This document shows positions 28,730 to 37,180 of a stretch of 64,000 nucleotides of DNA, one piece after another. Position 1 is the first letter of the stretch. Each line of letters begins with the position of its first letter. The notes under the pieces were generated by a model, which was not told the DNA's origin, ran no database searches, and was given only the letters and a program-made list of their open reading frames with translations. Origin of the DNA: an uncultured Burkholderiales bacterium (lineage in GTDB: Bacteria > Pseudomonadota > Gammaproteobacteria > Burkholderiales > Burkholderiaceae_A); the NCBI GenBank assembly GCA_937864175.1, contig CALMJH010000012.1, forward strand, positions 1 through 64,000, written 5' to 3'. The translations under genes were made by a program, and so were the position numbers.

Positions 28730-28936
28730 TCAGTATCGGATGCCGCCTGACTCAATCAAGCCGTAGCGGTGGGCCACCAGCAGGGACAGAAACAGCAAGA
28801 TCGACAGACCGACTCGGATGGCCAGGGCCTTCACCGTCTTGTTGCTGCGGCCTTTGTCTCGCATCAGATAGAAAAATGCTGAGCCCAGGCTTACAAGAAT
28901 GCCCAGAAACGCCAGGCCGATGAAGATTTTTGACAA
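28730..28936 (-). CDS. DUF2909 twin-transmembrane protein
   Basis: A 68-residue protein with two membrane helices (IFIGLAFLGILVSLGSAFFYL and ALAIRVGLSILLFLSLLVAH) joined by a basic loop, MRDKGRSNK. I prefer the TTG start at 28936, which has GGAGAG just upstream and gives the usual family length; the ORF-track start at 28972 would run into the SURF1 upstream region. Genes of this type sit opposite SURF1 in many Burkholderiales cox loci. Function unknown. Confidence 0.8.
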   Translation of the reverse strand: MSKIFIGLAFLGILVSLGSAFFYLMRDKGRSNKTVKALAIRVGLSILLFLSLLVAHRYGLIESGGIRY

Positions 28937-28992
28937 ACCGCTCTCCGAATGTTGATGACCACTACAGACCACGACACGACTGCGCAGCCCCC

Positions 28993-29796
28993 ATGTTAAC
29001 GCCGATCAAGCCAGCCTCCGCCGGCCGACGCCTCAATGCCGGTAGCCTGATTGCACTGGGCCTGGCGGCCCTGACCATGGGCCTGGGCTTTTGGCAGTGG
29101 CAGCGTGGCCTCGAGAAGCAGGCCATCTTGCAGGCCGTCGAGGCCCAGAACCGTCAAGCCCAAATCCTGTCGTTGGGCCAAGACCTGCCCTGGCAGTTGG
29201 GGAGACCCGCTACCGATCTCGACCGCAAGGTCTTTGACCTCAAGGGACAGTGGCTGCCAGAGTCCACTGTCTACCTCGACAACCGCCTGCTCAATGGCCG
29301 GCCAGGCGTCCACATCCTCACGGCACTGCTGCTACCGGACCAGAGCCTGGTCTGGGTGAACCGCGGTTGGGCCCCCAAGCCCCCAGGCCTCGAACACGAC
29401 CGGGCCCGCGAACTCATCAAGGGCGGACCTCACCGGCCAACCAACCAGCCGGTCCTCATCCGGGCGGTGGGACTGGCCACTGACCTCCAACGGCTCCAAC
29501 TGAGCCGTCAGGCCGACGACCTTCGACAGGGCGCCCTCTGGCAGAACTTTGATTGGTCGGCAGCGGCCGGGCTGGTGGCCTCCTCCTCGCAAGCCAAAAC
29601 CATTCAGCCGGAACGGGTCTGGCCAGCGATCTTCTGGCAGACTTCCGACTCGTCTGATGGGCTTGTTCGACAGGTGCCAAAACCCCCTGACGATGCGGTC
29701 GACAAGCACCGTGGCTATGCCTTGCAGTGGTGGCTCATGGCGGTCGCCGCCCTGGTCTTTGCCTGGCGCCTGGCTCGTCCCCACTCCAAAGCCTAG
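28993..29796 (+). CDS. SURF1 family oxidase assembly protein
   Basis: Inner-membrane protein that assists heme a insertion into subunit I. From ATG 28993 the product is 267 residues with one helix at each end (ALGLAALTMGLGFWQWQRG and WLMAVAALVFAWRLARP) and a periplasmic domain between. Family marks are GFWQWQRGLEKQ, VYLDNRLLNGRPGVHIL, VWVNRGWAPKP and the C-terminal HRGYALQWW. It opens a second plus-strand group that includes the SCO-like gene and ctaB. Confidence 0.92.
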   Translation: MLTPIKPASAGRRLNAGSLIALGLAALTMGLGFWQWQRGLEKQAILQAVEAQNRQAQILSLGQDLPWQLGRPATDLDRKVFDLKGQWLPESTVYLDNRLLNGRPGVHILTALLLPDQSLVWVNRGWAPKPPGLEHDRARELIKGGPHRPTNQPVLIRAVGLATDLQRLQLSRQADDLRQGALWQNFDWSAAAGLVASSSQAKTIQPERVWPAIFWQTSDSSDGLVRQVPKPPDDAVDKHRGYALQWWLMAVAALVFAWRLARPHSKA

Positions 29797-29851
29797 ACCT
29801 TCAGACGCTGACCTCTCGATTTCTAGAACACTCGACTGCTACTCCGACAAA

Positions 29852-30484
29852 ATGACCGCAAGCCCTCCTAAAACTTCCAAGAGTGCCCTCTACCTGGTGA
29901 TCGCGGTCTGCTTGGCTCCCGTGGTCATCTCCTACGTCATGTACTACGGCGTTCGTCCCGAGGGCCGAACCAATTACGGCGAGCTGCTCTCGCCTCAGCA
30001 GGCTGTTCAGACCGTACCAACCCAGCCGCTGGTTCAGCCCCAGGCAGAGTCGGCCCTGCTCGAGGCGATTCAGGCCTGGCCTGTGGATGACCCACGTCGT
30101 CGCCTCGATATGCTTGGCCATCTGCGTGGCCGGTGGCTCCTGGTGAAGGTTGGGCCCTCGGCCTGCGACCAGACCTGCCGAGACCAGCTCTGGCAGATGC
30201 GGCAGGTTCGGCTCACTACCGGCCGAGAGCGTGACCGAGTCGAGCGGGTCTGGCTGGTGACGGACCAGGGTCAGCCTGGCCTGACCACCGATGACCAGGG
30301 CACCTGGGTCTTGCGTGTCGATCCCAAGCAGCTGGCCAGTTGGCCTGCCGATCAGCAACTCGCAGACCATGTCTACCTCATTGATCCACTGGGCAACCTC
30401 ATGATGCGGTTTCCGGCCAAGGCCGATCCGGTGGGCATGAAAAAAGACCTCAACAAACTTCTGAAGGCTTCTCGAATTGGCTAG
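29852..30484 (+). CDS. SCO-like, thioredoxin-fold membrane protein
   Basis: A 210-residue protein with one N-terminal membrane helix ([22 protein letters not shown]) and a periplasmic domain. The stretch [20 protein letters not shown] holds a CxxxC pair at the position expected for SCO1/SenC copper-binding or redox proteins, and [16 protein letters not shown] matches the later thioredoxin-fold strand. Burkholderiales cox loci carry such a gene between SURF1 and ctaA. The start is ATG 29852; the longer ORF-track form overlaps SURF1. It could serve as a thiol reductant for CuA assembly. Confidence 0.75.
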   Translation: MTASPPKTSKSALYLVIAVCLAPVVISYVMYYGVRPEGRTNYGELLSPQQAVQTVPTQPLVQPQAESALLEAIQAWPVDDPRRRLDMLGHLRGRWLLVKVGPSACDQTCRDQLWQMRQVRLTTGRERDRVERVWLVTDQGQPGLTTDDQGTWVLRVDPKQLASWPADQQLADHVYLIDPLGNLMMRFPAKADPVGMKKDLNKLLKASRIG

Positions 30485-30537
30485 ACAGTCCACCGGTTCT
30501 GCAGGGGCTCTGGCCGGTTTGCGCAGATAATAGCGAC

Positions 30538-31428
30538 ATGTCCTCCATCGCCCTTCCCGCCGGCAGCAGCCTTGCTCGTCAATACCTGGCGCTGACCAAG
30601 CCAAGGGTCAATCTGCTGATCGTCTTCTGCGCGGTGATCGGCATGTTCATGTCGGTGCCTGGCCTGGTGCCGCTGCAGCCCTTTCTGGCCGGCACTGTGG
30701 GCATCACTCTGGTGGCCGGGGCCGCCGCCGCCATCAATTGCCTGGTCGAGAGCCACATCGATGCCAAGATGGCCCGGACGGCCTGGCGTCCTCTGCCATC
30801 CGGCACCCTCACCGTTCGTCAGACCATCGTCTTCTCGGTGCTCTTGGGCGGCCTGGGCATGTTCATTTTGTTTGCCTTCGTCAATGCCCTGACCGCCTGG
30901 CTCACCTTCGCCACCTTCGTGGGCTATGCCGTGATCTACACCCTGGTCTTGAAGCCCCTTACACCCCAAAACATTGTCATTGGTGGCGCCTCTGGTGCCA
31001 TGCCGCCCGTCTTGGGCTGGGCGGCCGTTACCAACTCAGCGCCCCCCGAGGCCTGGGTCTTGTTCCTCATCATCTTTGTCTGGACGCCCCCGCACTTCTG
31101 GGCCCTGGCTCTCTATCGGGCCGACGACTATGCCCGGTCAGGCCTGCCCATGCTGCCGGTCACCCATGGCCAGCAATTCACCCAGCTCCACATCCTGCTC
31201 TACACACTCTTGCTAGTGGCCACCAGCCTGCTGCCGACCGCAGTGGGCTTGAGCGGGCTCTGGTACATGGCAGCAGCCTTGGTTTTGGGTGGGCGGTTTG
31301 TTCAGCTGGCCTGGCGCCTGCAGCGCGCCTACAGCGAGCCCCTGGCACGGCAGACCTTCAAGTACTCCATCTGGTACCTGGCCGCTCTGTTTGCGGCCCT
31401 GCTCATCGACCACTACCTGCCGCAGTAA
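30538..31428 (+). CDS. ctaB: Protoheme IX farnesyltransferase (heme O synthase)
   Basis: Adds a farnesyl chain to heme b to make heme O, the precursor of heme A. The product is 296 residues with multiple helices of the UbiA superfamily. The prenyl-diphosphate motif is [21 protein letters not shown], and the second Asp-rich region is [26 protein letters not shown]. The usual neighbour ctaA (heme A synthase) is missing: only 53 bp separate it from the SCO-like gene. It converges on rpoH. Confidence 0.95.
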   Translation: MSSIALPAGSSLARQYLALTKPRVNLLIVFCAVIGMFMSVPGLVPLQPFLAGTVGITLVAGAAAAINCLVESHIDAKMARTAWRPLPSGTLTVRQTIVFSVLLGGLGMFILFAFVNALTAWLTFATFVGYAVIYTLVLKPLTPQNIVIGGASGAMPPVLGWAAVTNSAPPEAWVLFLIIFVWTPPHFWALALYRADDYARSGLPMLPVTHGQQFTQLHILLYTLLLVATSLLPTAVGLSGLWYMAAALVLGGRFVQLAWRLQRAYSEPLARQTFKYSIWYLAALFAALLIDHYLPQ

Positions 31429-31439
31429 TCCCGCAGCCG

Positions 31440-32315
31440 CTAGCAGGTCGCCTGGGTAAGACAGGCCCGAAGTTTTTTCAGGGCGTTGGCCTCAATCTGC
31501 CGGACCCGTTCTGCAGAGACCCCATACTCGGCCGCCAGCTCGTGGAGGGTGGGGGCCTTGTCTTCTTCGTCGTGAAGCCAGCGGGCCACCAAGATGGCCC
31601 GGCTGCGGTCATCGAGCTGGCCCAGGGCCTGGGCCATGCGGGCCTTGGCCTGCGCAGACTCCTGCAGGCGTCCCACAATCTCTGCGGGATCCGCGTCTTC
31701 GGCCTGAAGGCTCGCAATGGGACCGGCCAGCTCGTCGCCGTCTTCGTTGGTGACCTGCAGGGGCGTGTCGCCGCCCGAGAGTCGCCGGTCCATCTCCAGG
31801 ACCTCGTCGGTGCTGACCTTGAGCTCTCTGGCAATGGACTGCGCCTGGCTGGGGCTGACTCCGCGGTCGGCGCCCAGAGCCCGCTTGAGGCTTCTCAGGT
31901 TAAAAAAGAGTTTTCGCTGGGCCTTGGTGGTGGCCACCTTCACCATCTGCCAGTTGCGCAGGATGTACTCGTGGATCTCAGCCTTGATCCAGTGCAGGGC
32001 ATAGGAGACCAGCCGGACACCCTGGGTGGGGTCGTAGCGTTTGACGGCCTTCATCAGGCCCACATTGCCCTCTTGAATTAGGTCGGCCTGCGGCAGTCCA
32101 TAGCCCAAGTACTGACGAGAAACCGCCACCACAAGACGCAAGTGAGAGAGCACTAACTCTCTAGCTGCATCAAGGTCTTCAAGGGTTCGGAAGCGCAAAG
32201 CCAGGGTCTGCTCCCGTTCGGCCGAGAGCAGGGGGTACTGCTGAACGGCACGCAGGTAGCCCTCCAGGTTTGCGCCTGGCGACAGGTGGTTTAGGGTCAA
32301 GGCAGTGTTGGTCAT
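31440..32315 (-). CDS. rpoH: RNA polymerase heat-shock sigma factor RpoH
   Basis: Sigma-32 directing transcription of heat-shock genes. The product is 291 residues from ATG 32315, chosen over ATG 32330 because GGAGGG lies 7 nt upstream. Region 2 contains DLIQEGNVGLMKAVKRYDPTQGVRLVSYALHWIKAEI, then the RpoH-type QRKLFFNLR (RpoH box region), and region 4 ends with ELAAEYGVSAERVRQIEANALKKLR. A perfect CIRCE operator lies 25 bp before the start codon, so repression by HrcA is expected in addition to sigma-32 autocontrol. Confidence 0.95.
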   Translation of the reverse strand: MTNTALTLNHLSPGANLEGYLRAVQQYPLLSAEREQTLALRFRTLEDLDAARELVLSHLRLVVAVSRQYLGYGLPQADLIQEGNVGLMKAVKRYDPTQGVRLVSYALHWIKAEIHEYILRNWQMVKVATTKAQRKLFFNLRSLKRALGADRGVSPSQAQSIARELKVSTDEVLEMDRRLSGGDTPLQVTNEDGDELAGPIASLQAEDADPAEIVGRLQESAQAKARMAQALGQLDDRSRAILVARWLHDEEDKAPTLHELAAEYGVSAERVRQIEANALKKLRACLTQATC

Positions 32316-32339
32316 CAGACGGCCCTCCATGGCTTTATT

Positions 32340-32366
32340 TTAGCACTCAGGACATTAGAGTGCTAA
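32340..32366. promoter_or_regulatory. CIRCE operator (HrcA site) upstream of rpoH
   Basis: TTAGCACTC-N9-GAGTGCTAA is an exact match to the CIRCE inverted repeat bound by the HrcA repressor. On the minus strand it overlaps two possible -10 elements (TAAAAT and TCTAAT) for rpoH. It also lies about 100 bp before the divergent decarboxylase gene. I did not identify the -35 box with confidence. Confidence 0.92.
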
Positions 32367-32468
32367 GTTCCAAAAAGTGCCACGAATATGGCCTAACATG
32401 GCGCCCACCAACCCCCAGATGCAGTGCCGGGGCCCCCGGCTCGAAAGTCCTCCTGAAAGGCCAGTCAC

Positions 32469-34769
32469 ATGAAGTTTCGATTTCCAATTGTCATCATCGA
32501 CGAGGATTTTCGGTCCGAGAATACGTCGGGCCTGGGCATTCGGGCCCTGGCCGAAGCTCTTGAAAAAGAGGGCATGGAGGTCTTGGGGGTTACAAGCTAT
32601 GGTGACCTCTCTCAGTTCGCCCAGCAGCAGTCCCGGGCCTCTGCCTTCATTCTCTCTATCGATGACGAAGAGTTTGGGGCCGGTAGCAAAGAAGAGGTGA
32701 CCCATGCCCTGCGCAACCTGCGGGCCTTTGTCACCGAGATTCGTTTCAGAAACGCTGAGATTCCCATCTACCTCTACGGCGAGACCCGGACCTCGCGTCA
32801 CATCCCCAACGATGTCCTGCGTGAGCTGCACGGCTTTATTCACATGTTCGAAGACACGCCGGACTTCGTGGCCCGTCACATTATTCGCGAGGCCAAGTCC
32901 TACCTCGACTCTCTTGCCCCGCCTTTTTTCCGAGCCATGCTGCACTACGCCCAAGACGGCTCCTACTCCTGGCACTGCCCGGGCCACTCGGGCGGTGTGG
33001 CCTTTCTAAAGTCACCAGTGGGCCAGATGTTTCACCAGTTTTTTGGCGAGAACATGCTGCGGGCCGATGTCTGCAATGCCGTCGATGAGCTGGGGCAGCT
33101 GCTGGACCACACCGGTCCAGTTGCAGACTCCGAGCGCAATGCCGCCCGCATCTTCAATGCAGACCACTGCTTCTTCGTGACCAACGGCACCTCAACCAGC
33201 AACAAGGTCGTCTGGCATGCCTCGGTCGCGCCGGGTGACATCGTGGTGGTAGACCGCAACTGCCACAAGAGTGTCCTGCATGCCATCACCATGACTGGCG
33301 CAATTCCCGTCTTTCTCATGCCCACCCGCAACCACCTGGGCATCATTGGTCCCATTCCATTAAGCGAGTTCGACCCCAAGACCATCGAGGCCAAGATTCA
33401 GGCCAATCCCTTTGCCAAGGCCGCCTGGGAAGAGGCCCGCAAGTCTGGTCAGGTCACCAAGCCGCGCATCCTCACCATCACCCAGAGCACCTACGATGGC
33501 GTGCTCTACAACGTCGAGATGATTAAAGAAAAGCTGGGGGCCTACATCGACACCCTGCACTTCGATGAGGCCTGGCTGCCGCATGCGGCCTTTCACGACT
33601 TCTACAAAAACATGCATGCCATCGGCAAGGACCGGCCGCGTCCCACCGACCCCATCGTCTTTTCCACCCAATCAACCCACAAGCTGCTGGCGGGGCTCTC
33701 GCAGGCCTCTCAGATTCTTGTGCAGGAGAGCCAGAGCCGCACGCTCGATCGAGACCTCTTCAACGAGGCCTACCTGATGCACACCTCCACCAGCCCGCAG
33801 TACGCCATCATCGCCTCGCTGGATGTGGCGGCGGCCATGATGGAGCCCCCGGGGGGCACTGCACTGGTCGAGGAGAGCATTGTCGAGGCACTGGATTTCC
33901 GTCGGGCCATGCGCAAGGTGGACCAGGAGTTTGGGGACGACGACTGGTGGTTCCAGGTCTGGGGCCCCGAAGACGTCCAGGCCGACTCCGACGGGATGGC
34001 CCAGCGCGAGCAGTGGGAGCTTGACCCCAACGATGAGTGGCATGGCTTTGACCAGCTGGTGCCCGGCTTCAACATGCTGGACCCCATCAAGTCCACTGTG
34101 GTCACACCAGGCCTCAACATCAAAGGCGAGTTCGCGGACCAAGGCATTCCGGCCTCGGTGGTGGCCAAGTACCTGGCCGAGCATGGAGTCATCATCGAGA
34201 AGACGGGCCTCTATTCCTTCTTCATCATGTTCACCATCGGCATTACCAAGGGTCGCTGGAATACGCTGCTCACGGCGCTTCAGCAGTTCAAAGACGACTA
34301 TGACAAGAACCAGCCCATGTGGCGTGTCATTCCAGAGTTCTGTGCCAAGCAGCCCCGCTACGAGCGCGTGGGCCTGCGAGACCTCTGCCAGCAGCTCCAC
34401 GACACCTACAAGGCCTTTGACATTGCCCGGCTCACCACCGAGATGTACACCTCGAACATGGAGCCAGCGATGAAGCCTGCCGAGGCCTTTGCCTGCGTGG
34501 CCCACCGCAAGACCGAGCGGGTGCCCATTGATGCCCTCGAGGGCCGCATCACGACCAGCCTGCTCACGCCCTACCCACCGGGTATTCCATTGCTCATTCC
34601 CGGTGAGCGGTTTAACAAAACCATCGTGGGCTATCTGAAGTTTGCGCGGGAGTTCAATGCCAAGTTTCCTGGCTTCGAGGCAGACATCCACGGCCTGGTC
34701 GAGCAGGAGGTGGACGGCCGCATGGACTACTTCGTGGACTGCGTTGCGGCCGGCGCAAAGGCCCCTTAG
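32469..34769 (+). CDS. PLP-dependent Orn/Lys/Arg decarboxylase
   Basis: Large fold-type I decarboxylase of 766 residues, the usual size of inducible acid-stress lysine/arginine/ornithine enzymes. It has an N-terminal wing domain (PIVIIDEDFRSENTSGLGI), the PLP domain with SWHCPGHSGGVAFLKSP, FVTNGTSTSNK, HFDEAW and the Schiff-base lysine in STQSTHKLLAGLSQASQ, and a C-terminal domain with PLDALEG-like PIDALEGRI. Which amino acid it prefers is not decided by these motifs. It diverges from rpoH across a 153-bp region holding the CIRCE site and converges on ftsY with 1 bp between stops. Confidence 0.9.
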   Translation: MKFRFPIVIIDEDFRSENTSGLGIRALAEALEKEGMEVLGVTSYGDLSQFAQQQSRASAFILSIDDEEFGAGSKEEVTHALRNLRAFVTEIRFRNAEIPIYLYGETRTSRHIPNDVLRELHGFIHMFEDTPDFVARHIIREAKSYLDSLAPPFFRAMLHYAQDGSYSWHCPGHSGGVAFLKSPVGQMFHQFFGENMLRADVCNAVDELGQLLDHTGPVADSERNAARIFNADHCFFVTNGTSTSNKVVWHASVAPGDIVVVDRNCHKSVLHAITMTGAIPVFLMPTRNHLGIIGPIPLSEFDPKTIEAKIQANPFAKAAWEEARKSGQVTKPRILTITQSTYDGVLYNVEMIKEKLGAYIDTLHFDEAWLPHAAFHDFYKNMHAIGKDRPRPTDPIVFSTQSTHKLLAGLSQASQILVQESQSRTLDRDLFNEAYLMHTSTSPQYAIIASLDVAAAMMEPPGGTALVEESIVEALDFRRAMRKVDQEFGDDDWWFQVWGPEDVQADSDGMAQREQWELDPNDEWHGFDQLVPGFNMLDPIKSTVVTPGLNIKGEFADQGIPASVVAKYLAEHGVIIEKTGLYSFFIMFTIGITKGRWNTLLTALQQFKDDYDKNQPMWRVIPEFCAKQPRYERVGLRDLCQQLHDTYKAFDIARLTTEMYTSNMEPAMKPAEAFACVAHRKTERVPIDALEGRITTSLLTPYPPGIPLLIPGERFNKTIVGYLKFAREFNAKFPGFEADIHGLVEQEVDGRMDYFVDCVAAGAKAP

Positions 34770-34770
34770 G

Positions 34771-35712
34771 TCAGTCGACGAGTGCGCTGGCGAAGGCCTG
34801 CGGATCAAAAGTCTGCAGGTCCTCCAGGCCCTCGCCCACCCCGATAAACTGAACGGGAATGGGCCTCTGGGCCGCCAAGGCCAGCAAGACTCCACCCTTG
34901 GCGGTGCCATCGAGCTTGGTCACCACCAGACCCGTGAGACCCAGGGCCTCATCAAAGGCCCTGGTCTGCACCAGGGCATTCTGTCCTGTGCCTCCATCGA
35001 CCACCAGCCAGACCTCGTGGGGGGCATCGGCCTGGGCCTTGGCCACAACCCGCTTCACTTTTTTCAGCTCTTCCATCAAGTGGAGCTGGGTCGGCAGACG
35101 GCCTGCCGTGTCCACCATGACGACGTCGGCCCCGCGGGCCTGACCAGCCTTCACGGCATCGAAGGCCACCGCCGCCGGGTCGCCTTCGGCCTGTGCAATC
35201 ACATCGACTCCGTTGCGCTCGCCCCAGGTCATCAGCTGTTCACGGGCAGCCGCCCGGAAGGTGTCGCCAGCTGCCAAGACCACACGCTGGCCTTGCCGCT
35301 GAAAATGATGAGCCAGCTTGCCGATGCTGGTGGTCTTGCCGGCCCCATTGACGCCCACCAGCATGATCACCCGCGGCCCAGCCCGATCTGAATGGGCCAA
35401 AGACCCCTCCTGGGCTGGGGGCGGGGCAATCGTGGCCAGCCGACTCGCCAGCAGACTGGCGAGCCTCTCCCGCAGGCCCTGCGGATGGGTGGTCGTGTCG
35501 ACCGGCTGGGCCTTCAACGACCGCCGCAGGTCCGCCACAATCTGGGCGCTGTTCTGGGCCCCGACATCTGCGGTAATGAGGGCTGACTCCACCTCCTCGT
35601 ACCAGTCTTCATCGACGACTGGGCGACCCATGAGGCGACTGATCTGGTCGCGGGTCTTCGACAGCCCGGCCTTTAGTCGGGAGAGTCCGGGTAGGTTCAG
35701 GAAACCAATCAT
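34771..35712 (-). CDS. ftsY: Signal recognition particle receptor FtsY
   Basis: SRP-receptor GTPase that docks ribosomes at the Sec translocon. The product is 313 residues with only a short N-terminal region, so the acidic A domain seen in E. coli is essentially missing; this short form is common outside enterics. NG-domain motifs are GVNGAGKTTSIGKLA, DTFRAAAREQL, DTAGRLPTQ, TKLDGTAKGG and IGVGEGLEDLQ. It diverges from the M16 protease pair across 21 bp. Confidence 0.97.
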   Translation of the reverse strand: MIGFLNLPGLSRLKAGLSKTRDQISRLMGRPVVDEDWYEEVESALITADVGAQNSAQIVADLRRSLKAQPVDTTTHPQGLRERLASLLASRLATIAPPPAQEGSLAHSDRAGPRVIMLVGVNGAGKTTSIGKLAHHFQRQGQRVVLAAGDTFRAAAREQLMTWGERNGVDVIAQAEGDPAAVAFDAVKAGQARGADVVMVDTAGRLPTQLHLMEELKKVKRVVAKAQADAPHEVWLVVDGGTGQNALVQTRAFDEALGLTGLVVTKLDGTAKGGVLLALAAQRPIPVQFIGVGEGLEDLQTFDPQAFASALVD

Positions 35713-35733
35713 GAGAGACTCGGTCTTCTAGGT

Positions 35734-37167
35734 ATGAAAAAGTACTCCATGCGAATGCTCACCATTCTAGGCGTTGTTCTGGCCGGACTTCTTGGTCTGA
35801 CACAACCTGCCCAGTCGGCCTCCACCACGGCGACCCCTACCCTGGACAAGACCCTGCCCAACGGTCTGCGGGTCTTGGTCTACGAGGACCGCCGTGCCCC
35901 GACCGCCCTGCACATGGTCTGGCTCAAGGCAGGCTCCATGGACGAGGTCACGGGCAAGACGGGACTGGCCCACGTCCTTGAGCACATGATGTTCAAGGGC
36001 ACCAAGACCCTCGGGCCTGGGGAGTTTAGTCGTCGAGTGGCTGCACTCGGTGGCCGCGAGAATGCGTTCACCTCTAAGGAATACACCGCCTACTTCCAGC
36101 AGGTCCACCGAGACGCCCTCTTCGAGGTCATGGCCCTCGAGGCCGACCGCATGCAAAACCTGGTCATCAGCGACGAGGAGTTTGCAAAAGAAATCAAAGT
36201 CGTCATGGAAGAGCGCCGTCTGCGCACCGACGACAGCCCCTCGGGCCTGGCCTACGAGGCCCTCATGGCCCAGGCCTTTCTGGCCTCACCGGTTCGGGCC
36301 CCCATCATCGGCTGGATGAGCGACCTCGAGTCGCTGACGGCCCAGGACGCCCGAGACTGGTATGCCCAGTGGTATGCGCCCAACAATGCCACCGTCATTG
36401 TGGCTGGAGACGTGCAGGCCCAGGCGGTCTTCGACAAGGTCGTGGCCCTCTATGGGGCTTGGCCGACCAAGGCCCTGCCCATCGCACGCCCTCAGCGTGA
36501 GCCTGAGCAGACGGGTGCTCGCCATGTTCGGGTCTCGGCCCCGGCCGAGAATCCCTTCTTTATCAAAGCCTGGAAGGCGCCAACCTGGACGGCAGCCGAT
36601 GGCCCGATGACGCCGTCAAACGAAAAGGCCCGCGACATCGTGGCCCTGTCGGTCCTCTCCACCCTCTTTGACAACCAAGATTTTGGGCGCCTGACCAAGC
36701 GACTGGTCCGCGACTCACGAAGAGCCCTCAGCGTGGGACTCGATGCCGATGGCATTTCTCGTGGGCCCGGCCTGATCACGCTGCAGGTCACGCCAGCACC
36801 CCAGGTGCCGATGGCCGACATCGAGCGTGAGTTTGTGGCGGAACTGGCGATGCTGGTCTCCCAGGGTCTCCCAGCTCAGGAGCTCGACATCATTCGACGC
36901 CAGGCCAAAGCCACCGAGGTCTATCGACTCGATTCACTTTTTTCGCGGGCCATGGAGGCGGGCCGCCTGGTCACTGCGGGCCGTCCTCTGCAAGACTCTG
37001 CCGACTGGCTGGTCATGCTCGAAGCCATTCAGGCTGAAGACCTAAAGCGGGTGGCCCTGAAGTATTTCAACGACAGCCAGTCCACCATGGTGGAGCTCGT
37101 GCCGCTCTCGTTAGACCAGGCCAGTCGGCCTCGCCGGGGCTTTGGCAGCAACTCCCTTCGACACTAG
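35734..37167 (+). CDS. M16 zinc metalloprotease, catalytic partner
   Basis: Periplasmic or secreted pitrilysin-family protease of 477 residues with a signal peptide (MLTILGVVLAGLLGLTQPAQSA). The inverted zinc motif HVLEH lies at residues 80-84, and the third ligand Glu is in VMEERR near residue 160, the expected 76-residue spacing. The two-domain M16 layout continues to the end. Only 13 bp separate its stop from the start of a second M16 gene, suggesting a heterodimer as in other M16B pairs. Substrate unknown. Confidence 0.92.
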   Translation: MKKYSMRMLTILGVVLAGLLGLTQPAQSASTTATPTLDKTLPNGLRVLVYEDRRAPTALHMVWLKAGSMDEVTGKTGLAHVLEHMMFKGTKTLGPGEFSRRVAALGGRENAFTSKEYTAYFQQVHRDALFEVMALEADRMQNLVISDEEFAKEIKVVMEERRLRTDDSPSGLAYEALMAQAFLASPVRAPIIGWMSDLESLTAQDARDWYAQWYAPNNATVIVAGDVQAQAVFDKVVALYGAWPTKALPIARPQREPEQTGARHVRVSAPAENPFFIKAWKAPTWTAADGPMTPSNEKARDIVALSVLSTLFDNQDFGRLTKRLVRDSRRALSVGLDADGISRGPGLITLQVTPAPQVPMADIEREFVAELAMLVSQGLPAQELDIIRRQAKATEVYRLDSLFSRAMEAGRLVTAGRPLQDSADWLVMLEAIQAEDLKRVALKYFNDSQSTMVELVPLSLDQASRPRRGFGSNSLRH

Positions 37168-37180
37168 GACCTCCTTCACC

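Noticed and set aside
30738-32081. 447-residue plus-strand ORF spanning ctaB and rpoH
   Set aside because: Out of frame with ctaB and antisense to rpoH; composition is shadow-like.
32367-32385. TGGCAC-like sequence before rpoH considered as a sigma-54 site
   Set aside because: The -12 TTGC element is not found at the required spacing.
33672-34910. 412-residue minus-strand ORF opposite the decarboxylase
   Set aside because: Shadow of a gene with clear PLP motifs on the other strand.
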